This document shows positions 14,506 through 25,992 of a stretch of 64,000 nt of DNA, piece by piece. The position numbers and the translations under genes are program-made. The first letter of the stretch is position 1. Every line of letters starts with the position of its first letter. The stretch lies in assembly GCA_039566865.1 (NCBI GenBank), contig CM076943.1:42106663-42170662 (forward strand), read 5' to 3'. A model generated the notes under the pieces. That model was not told the DNA's origin, ran no database searches, and saw only the letters and a list, made by a program, of their open reading frames with translations. Origin of the DNA: Aurelia coerulea. Taxonomy: Eukaryota; Cnidaria; Scyphozoa; Semaeostomeae; Ulmaridae.

Positions 14506-16773
14506 GGTCAATGGTTGAAATCTTATGAATTTATAATGATGAGTGGATCATATATTAAACTTGTCTTGATGAAATTCAGTCAAAATGATGTATATGTTTT
14601 GAAACATTTGAAACCTCATCAGGTTAATGATGCTGGAGTGATAGTAAACTTATGAAATCAAATGAAGTCAGAACACAGTGTATGGTTGAAATCTGACGAA
14701 TTTATAATGAATAGATCATATATCAAACTTGACTTGATACAATTCAGTCAAAATGATGTATATATTTTGAAACATTTGAAACCTCATCTGGTTAATGATG
14801 CTTGAGTGATAGTGACCTTATGAAATCAGATTATGTCAGAACAGAGTCTATGGTTGAAATCTCATGAATTTATAATGATTAGATCAAATAGTAATCTTGC
14901 CTTGATGCAATTGAGTCAAAATGAGGTATATATTTTGAAACATTTGAAACCTCATCAGGTTAATGATTCTTGAGTGATAGTAAACTTATGAAATCAAATG
15001 AAGTCAGAACACAGTCTATGGTTGAAATCTGATAAATTTATAATTAATTGATCATATATTAAACTTGGCTTGATGCAATTCAGTCATAATTAGGTATATT
15101 TTTATAACATTTGAAACCTCATCATGTTAATGATGCTTGAGTGATAGTGAACTTATGAAATCAAATGATGTCAGAACACAGTCCATGGTTGAAATCTCAG
15201 GAATATATAATGAATAGATCATATATTAATCTTGGCTTGATGCAATTCAGTCAATATGAAGACTATATTTAAAACTATTGAAACCTCAACAGGTTAATGA
15301 TGCTTGAGTGATAGTAAACTTGTAAAATAGAAGAAAAGAAGAACACAGTCTATGGTTGAAATCTCATGAATGTATTATGAATAGATCATATATCAAACTA
15401 GGCTTGATGAAATTCAGTAAAAATGAGGTATATCTTTTAAAACATTTGAAACCTCATCAGGTTAATGATGCTTGAGAGACAGTAAACTTATGAAATCAAA
15501 TGAAGTCAGAACACAGTCTATGGTTGAAATCTGATAAATTTATAATCAATTGATCATATATTAAACTTGGCTTGATGCAATTCAGTCATAATTAGGTAGA
15601 TATTATATAACATTTGAAACCTCATCATGTTAATGATGCTTGAGTGATAGTGAACTTATGAAATCAAATGATGTCAGAACACAGTCTATGGTTGAAATCT
15701 TACGAATTTATTATGAATAGATCATATATTAATCTTGGCTTGATGCAATTAAGTCAATATGAAGACTATATTTAAAACTATTGAAACCTCAAGAGGTTAA
15801 TGATGCTTGAGTGATAGTAAACTTGTAAAATAGAAAAAAAGAAGAACACAGTCTATGGTTGAAATCTCATGAATGTATTATGAATAGATCATATATCAAA
15901 CTAGGTTTGATGAAATTCATTAAAAATGAGGTATATCTTTTAAAACATTTGCAAACTCATCAGGTTAATGATGTTCAAGAGATAGTAACCTTATGAAATC
16001 AAATGAAGTCAGAACACAGTCTACGGTTGAAATCTCATGAATGTATTATGAATTGATCATATATCAAACTTGGCTTGATGGAATTCAGTCAAAATGAGGT
16101 ATATATTTTAAAACATTTGAAACCTCATCAGGTTAATGATTCTTGAGTGATAGTAAACTTGTGACATAGAATAGAGACAGAACACAGTCTATGGTTGAAA
16201 TCTGATGAATTTATAATGAATAGATCATATATTGAATTTGGCTTGATGAAATTCAGTAAAAATGAGGTATATCTTTTAAAACATTTGCAAACTCATCAGG
16301 TTAATGATGTTCAAGTGATAGTAAACATATGAAATCAAATGAAGTCAGAACACAGTCTACGGTTGAAATCTCATGAATGTATTATGAATTGATCATATAT
16401 CAAACTTGGCTTGATGGAATTCAGTCAAAATGAGGTATATATTTTAAAACATTTGAAACCTCATCAGGTTAATGATTCTTGAGTGATAGTAAACTTGTGA
16501 CATAGAATAGAGACAGAACACAGTCTATGGTTGAAATCTGATGAATTTATAATGAATAGATCATATATTGAATTTGGCTTGATGAAATTCAGTAAAAATG
16601 AGGTATATCTTTTAAAACATTTGCAAACTCATCAGGTTAATGATGTTCAAGTGATAGTAAACATATGAAATCAAATGAAGTCAGAACACAGTCTATGGTT
16701 GAAATCTCATGAATTTTTTATGAATAGATCATATATTAAACATGGCTTGATACAATTCAGTAGAAATCATGTA

Positions 16774-17295
16774 CCGGGTGAGTCAAAAAAAAGTTTACAC
16801 GTTTGGTGGGCTGTGGAATAACAAGTATGTGGCTGATATTCAAAACTAAAAGTTTAATCTATCAGTCAAAGGTTAACTTAGATGAGAAAATTTTGTTTGG
16901 TAAAATCATTCATATTTAAGACCCAAGAATTAGAAAAATGCCTGTAAAGGGTTTGTATGGGAATCGAGAATTCCACCTTCCATTCTGGTCCGTGATTTAC
17001 TTGCTATTGAAATCAAAATTCTATTTCTGAAACTGACTGTTGAATTGAATTTAAAATTTCAATGCAAAATAAACCATGGGCCAGAATGGAATGTGGAATT
17101 CTCGATTCCTATACAAACCCTTTACAGGCATTTTTCTAATTTGTGGGTCTTAAAGATGAGTGATTTTACCAAACAAAATTTTCTTATCTAAGTTAACCTT
17201 TGTCTGATAGATTAACATTTTAGGTTTGGATATCGGCCACGTACGTTTTATTCCACAGCCCGCCAAACATGTAAACTTTTTTTTGACTCACCCGG
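16774..17295. mobile_element. 522-bp palindromic MITE, mariner-like ends, copy 1
   Basis: Starts CCGGGTGAGTCAAAAAAAAG and ends with the reverse complement CTTTTTTTTGACTCACCCGG. TA flanks both ends (16772-16773 and 17296-17297). The TA lies in the satellite motif GTATATATTTT, so the element inserted into a B unit. The inverted-repeat arms extend for most of the element, including TTTACACGTTTGG, TGCCTGTAAAGGGTTTGTAT and GAATTCCAC. There is no ORF, so it is non-autonomous. TA target duplication is typical of Tc1/mariner-type elements. Confidence 0.9.
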
Positions 17296-18975
17296 TACAT
17301 ATTTTGAAACATTTGAAACCTCATCAGGTTAATGATGCATGAGTGATAGTAAACTTGTGACATAGAATAAAGACAGAACACAGTCTATGGTTGAAATCTT
17401 ACTAATTTATTATGAATAGATCATATATTAAACATGGCTTGATGTAATTCAGTCAAAATGAGGACTATACTTAAAACATTTGAAACCTCATCAGGTTAAT
17501 GATGCTTGAGTGATAGTAAACTTGTGAAATAGAACAAAGAAAGAACACAGTCTATGGTTGAAATCTCATTAATTTATTATGAATTGATCATATATTAAAC
17601 TAGGCTTGATGAAATTCAGTAAAAATGAGGTATATCTTTTAAAACATTTGAAACCTCATCAGGTTAATGATGCTTGAGAGACAGTAAACTTATGAAATCA
17701 AATGAAGTCAGAACACAGTCTATGGTTGAAATCTGATAAATTTATAATCAATTGATCATATATTAAACTTGGCTTGATGCAATTCAGTCATAATTAGGTA
17801 GATATTATATAACATTTGAAACCTCATCATGTTAATGATGCTTGAGTGATAGTGAACTTATGAAATCAAATGATGTCAGAACACAGTCTATGGTTGAAGT
17901 CTTACGAATTTATTATGAATAGATCATATATTAATCTTGGCTTGATGCAATTCAGTCAATATGAAGACTATATTTAAAACTATTGAAACCTCAACAGGTT
18001 AATGATGCTTGAGTGATAGTAAACTTGTAAAATAGAAAAAAAGAAGAACACAGTCTATGGTTGAAATCTCATGAATGTATTATGAATAGATCATATATCA
18101 AACTAGGCTTGATGAAATTCAGTAAAAATGAGGTATATCTTTTAAAACATTTGCAAACTCATCAGGTTAATGATGTTCAAGTGATAGTAACCTTATGAAA
18201 TCAAATGAAGTCAGAACACAGTCTACGGTTGAAATCTCATGAATGTATTATGAATTGATCATATATCAAACTTGGCTTGATGGAATTCAGTCAAAATGAG
18301 GTATATATTTTAAAACATTTGAAACCTCATCAGGTTAATGATTCTTGAGTGATAGTAAACTTGTGACATAGAATAGAGACAGAACACAGTCTATGGTTGA
18401 AATCTGATGAATTTATAATGAATAGATCATATATTGAATTTGGCTTGATGAAATTCAGTAAAAATGAGGTATATCTTTTAAAACATTTGCAAACTCATCA
18501 GGTTAATGATGTTCAAGTGATAGTAAACATATGAAATCAAATGAAGTCAGAACACAGTCTACGGTTGAAATCTCATGAATGTATTATGAATTGATCATAT
18601 ATCAAACTTGGCTTGATGGAATTCAGTCAAAATGAGGTATATATTTTAAAACATTTGAAACCTCATCAGGTTAATGATTCTTGAGTGATAGTAAACTTGT
18701 GACATAGAATAGAGACAGAACACAGTCTATGGTTGAAATCTGATGAATTTATAATGAATAGATCATATATTGAATTTGGCTTGATGAAATTCAGTAAAAA
18801 TGAGGTATATCTTTTAAAACATTTGCAAACTCATCAGGTTAATGATGTTCAAGTGATAGTAAACATATGAAATCAAATGAAGTCAGAACACAGTCTATGG
18901 TTGAAATCTCATGAATTTTTTATGAATAGATCATATATTAAACATGGCTTGATACAATTCAGTAGAAATCATGTA

Positions 18976-19497
18976 CCGGGTGAGTCAAAAAAAAGTTTAC
19001 ACGTTTGGTGGGCTGTGGAATAACAAGTATGTGGCTGATATTCAAAACTAAAAGTTTAATCTATCAGTCAAAGGTTAACTTAGATGAGAAAATTTTGTTT
19101 GGTAAAATCATTCATATTTAAGACCCAAGAATTAGAAAAATGCCTGTAAAGGGTTTGTATGGGAATCGAGAATTCCACCTTCCATTCTGGTCCGTGATTT
19201 ACTTGCTATTGAAATCAAAATTCTATTTCTGAAACTGACTGTTGAATTGAATTTAAAATTTCAATGCAAAATAAACCATGGGCCAGAATGGAATGTGGAA
19301 TTCTCGATTCCTATACAAACCCTTTACAGGCATTTTTCTAATTTGTGGGTCTTAAAGATGAGTGATTTTACCAAACAAAATTTTCTTATCTAAGTTAACC
19401 TTTGTCTGATAGATTAACATCTTAGGTTTGGATATCGGCCACGTACGTTTTATTCCACAGCCCGCCAAACGTGTAAACTTTTTTTTGACTCACCCGG
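18976..19497. mobile_element. 522-bp palindromic MITE, copy 2 (co-amplified with satellite B)
   Basis: Same length and almost the same sequence as the copy at 16774, in the same position of the same satellite unit, with TA at 18974-18975 and 19498-19499. Identical flanks show it spread by array amplification and not by a new transposition. It differs at scattered bases, for example AACGTGTAAAC versus AACATGTAAAC. Confidence 0.9.
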
Positions 19498-20841
19498 TAC
19501 ATATTTTGAAACATTTGAAACCTCATCAGGTTAATGATGCATGAGTGATAGTAAACTTGTGACATAGAATAAAGACAGAACACAGTCTATGGTTGAAATC
19601 TTACGAATTTATTATGAATAGATCATATATTAAACATGGCTTGATGTAATTCAGTCAAAATGAGGACTATACTTAAAACATTTGAAACCTCATCAGGTTA
19701 ATGATGCTTGAGTGATAGTAAACTTGTGAAATAGAACAAAGAAAGAACACAGTCTATTGTTGAAATCTCATGAATTTATTATGAATTGATCATATATTAA
19801 ACTTGGCTTGATGGAATTCAGTCAAAATGAGGTATATATTTTGAAACATTTGAAACCTCATCAGGTTAATGATGCTTGAGAGACAGTAAACTTATGAAAT
19901 CAAATGAAGTCAGAACACAGTCTATGGTTGAAATCTGATAAATTTATAATCAATTGATCATATATTAAACTTGGCTTGATGCAATTCAGTCATAATTAGG
20001 TAGATATTATATAACATTTGAAACCTCATCATGTTAATGATGCTTGAGTGATAGTGAACTTATGAAATCAAATGATGTCAGAACACAGTCTATGGTTGAA
20101 ATCTTACGAATTTATTATGAATAGATCATATATTAATCTTGGCTTGATGCAATTCAGTCAATATGAAGACTATATTTAAAACTATTGAAACCTCAACAGG
20201 TTAATGATGCTTGAGTGATAGTAAACTTGTAAAATAGAAAAAAAGAAGAACACAGTCTATGGTTGAAATCTCATGAATGTATTATGAATAGATCATATAT
20301 CAAACTAGGCTTGATGAAATTCAGTAAAAATGAGGTATATCTTTTAAAACATTTGCAAACTCATCAGGTTAATGATGTTCAAGTGATAGTAACCTTATGA
20401 AATCAAATGAAGTCAGAACACAGTCTACGGTTGAAATCTCATGAATGTATTATGAATTGATCATATATCAAACTTGGCTTGATGGAATTCAGTCAAAATG
20501 AGGTATATATTTTAAAACATTTGAAACCTCATCAGGTTAATGATTCTTGAGTGATAGTAAACTTGTGACATAGAATAGAGACAGAACACAGTCTATGGTT
20601 GAAATCTGATGAATTTATAATGAATAGATCATATATTGAATTTGGCTTGATGAAATTCAGTAAAAATGAGGTATATCTTTTAAAACATTTGCAAACTCAT
20701 CAGGTTAATGATGTTCAAGTGATAGTAAACATATGAAATCAAATGAAGTCAGAACACAGTCTATGGTTGAAATCTCATGAATTTTTTATGAATAGATCAT
20801 ATATTAAACATGGCTTGATACAATTCAGTAGAAATCATGTA

Positions 20842-21363
20842 CCGGGTGAGTCAAAAAAAAGTTTACACGTTTGGTGGGCTGTGGAATAACAAGTATGTGG
20901 CTGATATTCAAAACTAAAAGTTTAATCTATCAGTCAAAGGTTAACTTAGATGAGAAAATTTTGTTTGGTAAAATCATTCATATTTAAGACCCAAGAATTA
21001 GAAAAATGCCTGTAAAGGGTTTGTATGGGAATCGAGAATTCCACCTTCCATTCTGGTCTGTGATTTACTTGCTATTGAAATCAAAATTCTATTTCTGAAA
21101 CTGACTGTTGAATTGAATTTAAAATTTCAATGCAAAATAAACCATGGGCCAGAATGGAATGTGGAATTCTCGATTCCTATACAAACCCTTTACAGGCATT
21201 TTTCTAATTTGTGGGTCTTAAAGATGAGTGATTTTACCAAACAAAATTTTCTTATCTAAGTTAACCTTTGTCTGATAGATTAACATCTTAGGTTTGGATA
21301 TCGGCCACGTACGTTTTATTCCACAGCCCGCCAAACGTGTAAACTTTTTTTTGACTCACCCGG
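20842..21363. mobile_element. 522-bp palindromic MITE, copy 3 (co-amplified with satellite B)
   Basis: Third copy, with TA at 20840-20841 and 21364-21365 and the same satellite context. It shares TTAACATCTTAGG with copy 2 against TTAACATTTTAGG in copy 1, so copies 2 and 3 are the closer pair. Confidence 0.9.
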
Positions 21364-22625
21364 TACATATTTTGAAACATTTGAAACCTCATCAGGTTAA
21401 TGATGCATGAGTGATAGTAAACTTGTGACATAGAATAAAGACAGAACACAGTCTATGGTTGAAATCTTACGAATTTATTATGAATAGATCATATATTAAA
21501 CATGGCTTGATGTAATTCAGTCAAAATGAGGACTATACTTAAAACATTTGAAACCTCATCAGGTTAATGATGCTTGAGTGATAGTAAACTTGTGAAATAG
21601 AATAAAGAAAGAACACAGTCTATGGTTGAAATCTCATTAATTTATTATGAATTGATCATATATTAAACTTGGCTTGATGGAATTCAGTCAAAATGAGGTA
21701 TATATTTTGAAACATTTGAAACTTCAACAGGTTAATGATTCTTGAGTGATAGTAAACTTATGAAATCAAATGAAGTCAGAACACAGTCTATGGTTGAAAT
21801 CTCATGAATTTATTATGAATAGATCATATATAAAAAACTATCTTGATGAAATTCAGTAAAAATGAGGTATATCTTTTAAAACATTTGCAAACTCTTCAGG
21901 TTAATGATGTTCAAGTGATAGTAAACTTATGAAATCAAATGAAGTTAGAACACAGTCTACGGTTGAAATCTTATGAATTCATAATGAATAGATCATATAT
22001 TAAACATGGCTTGATGCAATTTTGTCAAAATGAGGTATATATTTGGAACATTTGAAACCTCTTCAGGTTAATGATGCTTGAGTGATAGTAAACTTATGAA
22101 ATCAAATGAAGTTAGAACACAGTCTACGGTTGAAATCTTATGAATTCATAATGAATAGATCATATATTAAACATGGCTTGATGCAATTTTGTCAAAATGA
22201 GGTATATATTTGGAACATTTGAAACCTCTTCAGGTTAATGATGCTTGAGTGATAGTAAACTTATGAAATCAAATGAAGTCAGAACACAGTCTATGGTTGA
22301 AATCTCATGAATTTATTATGAATAGATCATATATAAAAAACTATCTTGATGAAATTCAGTAAAAATTAGGTATATCTTTTAAAACATTTGCAAACTCTTC
22401 AGGTTAATGATGTTCAAGTGATAGTAAACTTATGAAATCAAATGAAGTCAGAACACAGTCTACGGTTGAAATCTTATGAATTCATAATGAATAGATCATA
22501 TATCAAACTTGGCTTGATGCAATTCAGACAAAATGATGTATATATTATAGAACATTTGAAACCTCATCAGGTTAATGATGTTCAAGTGATAGTAAACGTA
22601 TGAAATCAAATGAAATAAGAACACA

Positions 22626-23491
22626 GTCATCAGCAGATGCGGATCCAGATTACTGCGATGACTGCTCCCTGACTGCTGAAGCAATAGTCAGATTGTACGA
22701 GCATTTTTTTAAAATGGCACACTCTACTTTATCGAATAGCCTCATGTTAGTCACAATATTTCCTGGATCCGCCGCTGAAAACAGATCAATTTGTGATTGT
22801 TTATAAATTTCTGAGCCTTAATAGTATAGATGTTTTTTTGTAGCAGTGATTCCCTACCAAATTCTCACATCTATTGCAATCTTTTGGATCGAAGCTGAAT
22901 ATATCTGTTCCTGCAACAGCTACAGCAGTCTGAGGGACTGTTTTGAGCTAAGCATTCAATTCTGCATCGAATCATTGTTATAGCAAATCAATTTATCATT
23001 ATCTATAAATCTCTCAGCCTCAATGGAATAGATGTTTTTCTGTAGTAGTGATTCTCTACTAAATTCTCACATCTATTGCAATCTTTTGGATCGAAGCTGA
23101 ATATCTCTGTTCCTGCATCAGTTACAGCAGTCTGAGTGGCTGTTTTGAGCTCAGCATTCAATTCTGCATCGAAACATTGTCATAACAAATCAGTTTATGA
23201 TTATCTATAAATTTCTCAGCCTCAATGGAATAGATGTTTTTCTGTAGTAGTGATTCTCTACCAAATTCTCACATCTATTGCAATCCGTTGGATCGAAGCT
23301 GAATATATCTGTTCCTGCAACAGCTACAGCAGTCTGAGTGACTTTTTTGAACTTAGCATTCAATTGTGCATCGATACATTGCTATAACAAACAGGGGCTG
23401 ATCTAGACTACTGCGACTACTACTGAAGCAGTTGTCAGATTGTCAGATCCTTGTACCTAGTTATTTAGGTACGTCTTTTTGAAAAGGCCAC
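22626..23491. repeat. Array edge: repeat unit C and diverged satellite-A units
   Basis: 22626-22785 is a third unit type (C) with ATTACTGCGATGACTGC, GCACACTCTACTT and GTCACAATATTTCCTGGATCC. About three diverged satellite-A-like units of 180-200 bp follow (22786-23392; TTCTGTAGTAGTGATTCTCTACCAAATTCTCACATC). A second copy of unit C begins at about 23393 and resumes after 23965 (GCCACACTCTAGTACTTCG, GTCACAATATTTTCTGGATCC), split by the hAT-like element at 23492. No gene is seen. Confidence 0.75.
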
Positions 23492-23957
23492 CAGGGACGC
23501 CGGAGGGATGGTAGGGCAAGGGGGGCACTAGGAACGTAAGGGCAATCGAGACCGAAGGCGAGCAAAGCGAGACTAAAAACTAGGGGGTCCGGGGGTACTC
23601 CCCCGGGAGAATTTTTGTGACCACGCCCTTTAGATTGGCTTAAAATGCTATCAAAAACGTTTTAACGAACATTAATAATGTTCTTTCACAAAATTTTCCG
23701 GCCAATTCTACACATGTCCTTATTCCGAGTCGCATAAAATCGCATATTGCTTATTTTGAAGTTGCAATCGCCAGTCATTTTTCGTTACTGGTGTGTTTCT
23801 GATAAGGGAATGAAGCTATGGCGGCTTTTCTATTAAGGTTCAAAGTAAATTATTGTTTTTCATTGAAAGGGCACTTTTGCCCCCCTTGCCCCCGTCAGGA
23901 AAGGGCAGGAGGGGCGCTTGCCCCCCCCCCCCGCCCCCTCCCTCTCCAGCGTTCCTG
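23492..23957. mobile_element. Non-autonomous hAT-like element with 8-bp TSD
   Basis: The terminal inverted repeats are CAGGGACGCCGGAG at the left and, read inward from the right, CAGGAACGCTGGAG. The 8-bp direct repeat AAGGCCAC lies immediately outside both ends (23484-23491 and 23958-23965). An 8-bp duplication with CAGGG-type ends is the hAT signature. The interior is G/C-rich at its ends (GGGGTCCGGGGGTACTCCCCCGG) and has no transposase ORF. Its removal reconnects repeat unit C. Confidence 0.8.
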
Positions 23958-24221
23958 AAGGCCACACTCTAGTACTTCGAATAAACTCATCTTTGCGATA
24001 GTCACAATATTTTCTGGATCCTCCCCTGACAGGATAATGATGCTCAAGTGTAGTAAAAGTGTCCAGAAAAAAATGAAGTCAGAACACAGTCTTTGTTTGA
24101 AATCTTATGAATTGAGGGTCATTGAATCGCATATGAAACTTGGTTTGTTGAAATTCAGTCAAAACGAGGTGTATTCTGTATAACTTTTGAAACCTCATCA
24201 GGTTGATGATGCTCAAGTGAT

Positions 24222-24910
24222 GGCGTTGTGTACAACCACTTACCACCGACCACACCGACCAGTGCACCGACCACATGCCACCGACCGCACCGACCACCGA
24301 CCAGACCGACCACCGACCACCGACCACCGACCAGCTCCACCGACCACCTACCAAGAAAGCCACTTACCACCGACCAAAAAACCACCGACCACCGACCAAG
24401 AAAACCACCGACCACTTACCACCGACCAAGAAAACCACCGACCACTTACCACCGACCAAGAAAACCACCGACCACTTACCACCGACCAAGAAAACCACCG
24501 AGCACCGACCAAGAAAACCACTTACCACTTAAAACTTGAAATAAATAAACTAATTGTCATATCTATGTGTTGCATTTATTGATTTAAAAAAGCATATGAC
24601 AGCGTTCATAGAGATCTCTTACTTTTGAAGGTTCTAAAAAGGTGCCAAAATAAGCTTAATTTTTAGCTTTTAATTTAAATTTTTTAAATCCCAGTTTAAA
24701 ATCCCAGTTTTTAATTTTTAATTTAAAAGGTTTCTTGGTCGGTGGTAAGTGGTCGGTGGGTTTCTTGGTCGGTGGTAAGTGGTTTCTTGGTCGGTGGTCG
24801 GTGGTCGGTGGCTATTATGGTCGGTGGTAAGTGCGGTAAGTGGACGGTGGTAAGTGTGGTCGGTGGTATGTGGTCGGTGTGGTCGGTGGTAAGTGGTTGT
24901 ACACCACGCC
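24222..24910. mobile_element. Mutator-like non-autonomous element made of ACCGACCAC arrays, 10-bp TSD
   Basis: A direct repeat CTCAAGTGAT (24212-24221 and 24911-24920) flanks inverted ends GGCGTTGTGTACAACCACTT and, from the right, GGCGTGGTGTACAACCACTT. The inverted ends run straight into tandem arrays: ACCGACCAC/CTTACC/AAGAAAACC repeats at 24236-24527, and the reverse complement (GGTCGGTGGTAAGTGG) at 24729-24900. A 9-10-bp TSD with long subterminal inverted repeats is characteristic of Mutator-like elements. The interior contains a reverse-transcriptase fragment. The open frames across the arrays (Thr/Pro/His-rich) look like a by-product of the repeats. Confidence 0.75.
24583..24663 (+). pseudogene. 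Non-LTR retrotransposon reverse transcriptase fragment
   Basis: A stretch of about 26 codons between stops reads FKKAYDSVHRDLL and then LKVLKR. This matches the conserved RT motif A region ([DF]xKAYDSVxR) of LINE reverse transcriptases, whose catalytic Asp is in AYD. The rest of the enzyme is absent. It lies in the centre of the Mutator-like element, so it was probably captured or inserted there. Confidence 0.6.
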
Positions 24911-24925
24911 CTCAAGTGATAGTAA

Positions 24926-25359
24926 GGGAGCTGTCATAAAGTATGGAACAGACCGGGGCGGAAGGGATTTCAAACTTCACTTTCAAATTATGGAGCCCAA
25001 TGCAAGAAAGGAAAAAATTTCATGGCCCAAATGCACATTCTAAAAAATTGGATAGCCCCTGAAAAGTTTAACAGAAAAGAAAACAGTACCATTACACAAT
25101 GCTTTCAGAAGGCAGCAATGAAAATATCAGAAGATACCACTATGGTAGAAACTGAAGAGAGTGGTGACAGTGATACTGACAGTAGTGATTGAAAATTGAT
25201 AATGGCTGAAATTTTTTTTGAATATTTTCAATGAACAAGTTCATGGCCCATGTTTAATGTTTGCAATAATTTGTTAGCCCAACATTTTCCCCTCAACAGT
25301 TTTGGTGACCCTGTTGAATCCCCTCCACCCCGGTCTGTCCATACTTTATGACAGCTCCC
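24926..25359. mobile_element. Harbinger-like non-autonomous element
   Basis: The ends are GGGAGCTGTCATAAAGTATGG and its reverse complement CCATACTTTATGACAGCTCCC, followed by a further match ACAGACCGGGG / CCCCGGTCTGT. The flanks are TAA (left) and TGA (right), consistent with a 3-bp TAA target duplication that has mutated once. It lies inside a B satellite unit (GTGATAGTAA | ACGTGTCCAG). It holds the ORF at 25022-25192. Confidence 0.65.
25022..25192 (+). CDS. 56-codon ORF inside the Harbinger-like element (possible coding remnant)
   Basis: ATG to TGA, 56 residues, starting MAQMHILKNW and ending in an acidic tail EESGDSDTDSSD. I do not recognise a domain. An acidic Ser/Asp tail looks like the C-terminus of a longer nuclear or transposon protein. 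Given its place inside a 434-bp inverted-repeat element, it may be the 3' end of a deleted autonomous element's gene, or chance. Confidence 0.3.
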   Translation: MAQMHILKNWIAPEKFNRKENSTITQCFQKAAMKISEDTTMVETEESGDSDTDSSD

Positions 25360-25934
25360 TGAACGTGTCCAGAAAAAATGAAGTCGGAACACAATCTATG
25401 GTTGAAATGTTATGAATAAATGGTCATTGATTCGCATATGAAACTTGGTTTGATGCAATTCAGTCAAAACGAGGTATATTCTGTATAACATTTGAAACCA
25501 CATCAGGTTAATGATGCTCAAGTGATAGTAAACGTGTCCAGAAAAAATGAAGTTAGGACACAATCTATGGTTGAAATGTTATGAATCGATAGTCATTGAT
25601 TCGCATATGACACTTTGGTTTGATACAATTCAGTCAAAACGAGGTATATTTTTTAAAACATTTGAAACCTCATCAGGTTAATGATGCTCAAGTGATAGTA
25701 AACGCACATTAAACGTGTCCAGAGAAAATGGTCAGAACACAGTCTATGTCGAAATCTCATGAACAGATGGTCATTGAATGACATATGAAACTTGGTTTGA
25801 TGCAATTCAGTCAAAACGAGGTATATTTATGAAAACATTTGGAACCTCACAAACCTCACAAATCTCACTCAAAAACTCGTGATTTTCGAGCGGGAGCATG
25901 CGCTGCTAGCTAGCTTTTGTCATAGGCACGTGGG

Positions 25935-25992
25935 ATGTGGACTTACCCAAAAGTCGTCTTGTCAGGACAAGACGACTTGGGCAAGTCCACAT
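25935..25992. repeat. Foldback hairpin, ~28-bp arms
   Basis: ATGTGGACTTACCC...GTCGTCTTGTC is followed after 2 nt by GACAAGACGACTTGGGCAAGTCCACAT. The arms pair almost completely, with a 2-nt bulge and one mismatch. The very small loop suggests a palindrome or a transposon remnant and not a processed RNA. Confidence 0.7.

Larger units (their letters stand above)
14506..22625. repeat. Satellite B, main block with higher-order repeats
   Basis: Roughly 45 B units of ~168 bp. From about 15100 to 21650 the array is organised in higher-order repeats that include a 522-bp MITE. MITE copies start at 16774, 18976 and 20842, so the higher-order periods are 2202 and 1866 bp. The 336-bp difference is exactly two 168-bp units. 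Smaller duplications (for example 21930-22090 versus 22110-22260) are also visible. Confidence 0.93.
24019..25858. repeat. Eroded satellite B units at the array margin
   Basis: Old, diverged B units (CTATGGTTGAAATGTTATGAAT, TTTGATGCAATTCAGTCAAAACGAGGTATATT, CATCAGGTTAATGATGCTCAAGTGATAGTAAACG) spaced about 170-180 bp apart. Two inserted elements (24222-24910, 24926-25359) occupy the middle. Divergence rising toward the array edge is the usual pattern for tandem satellites. Confidence 0.85.

Noticed and set aside
24187..24582. Thr/Pro/His-rich 85-131-codon frames (and the reverse-strand equivalents at 24718-24939)
   Set aside because: Open in several phases because ACCGACCAC-type repeats lack stops. 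The region is the inside of a TSD-flanked element.
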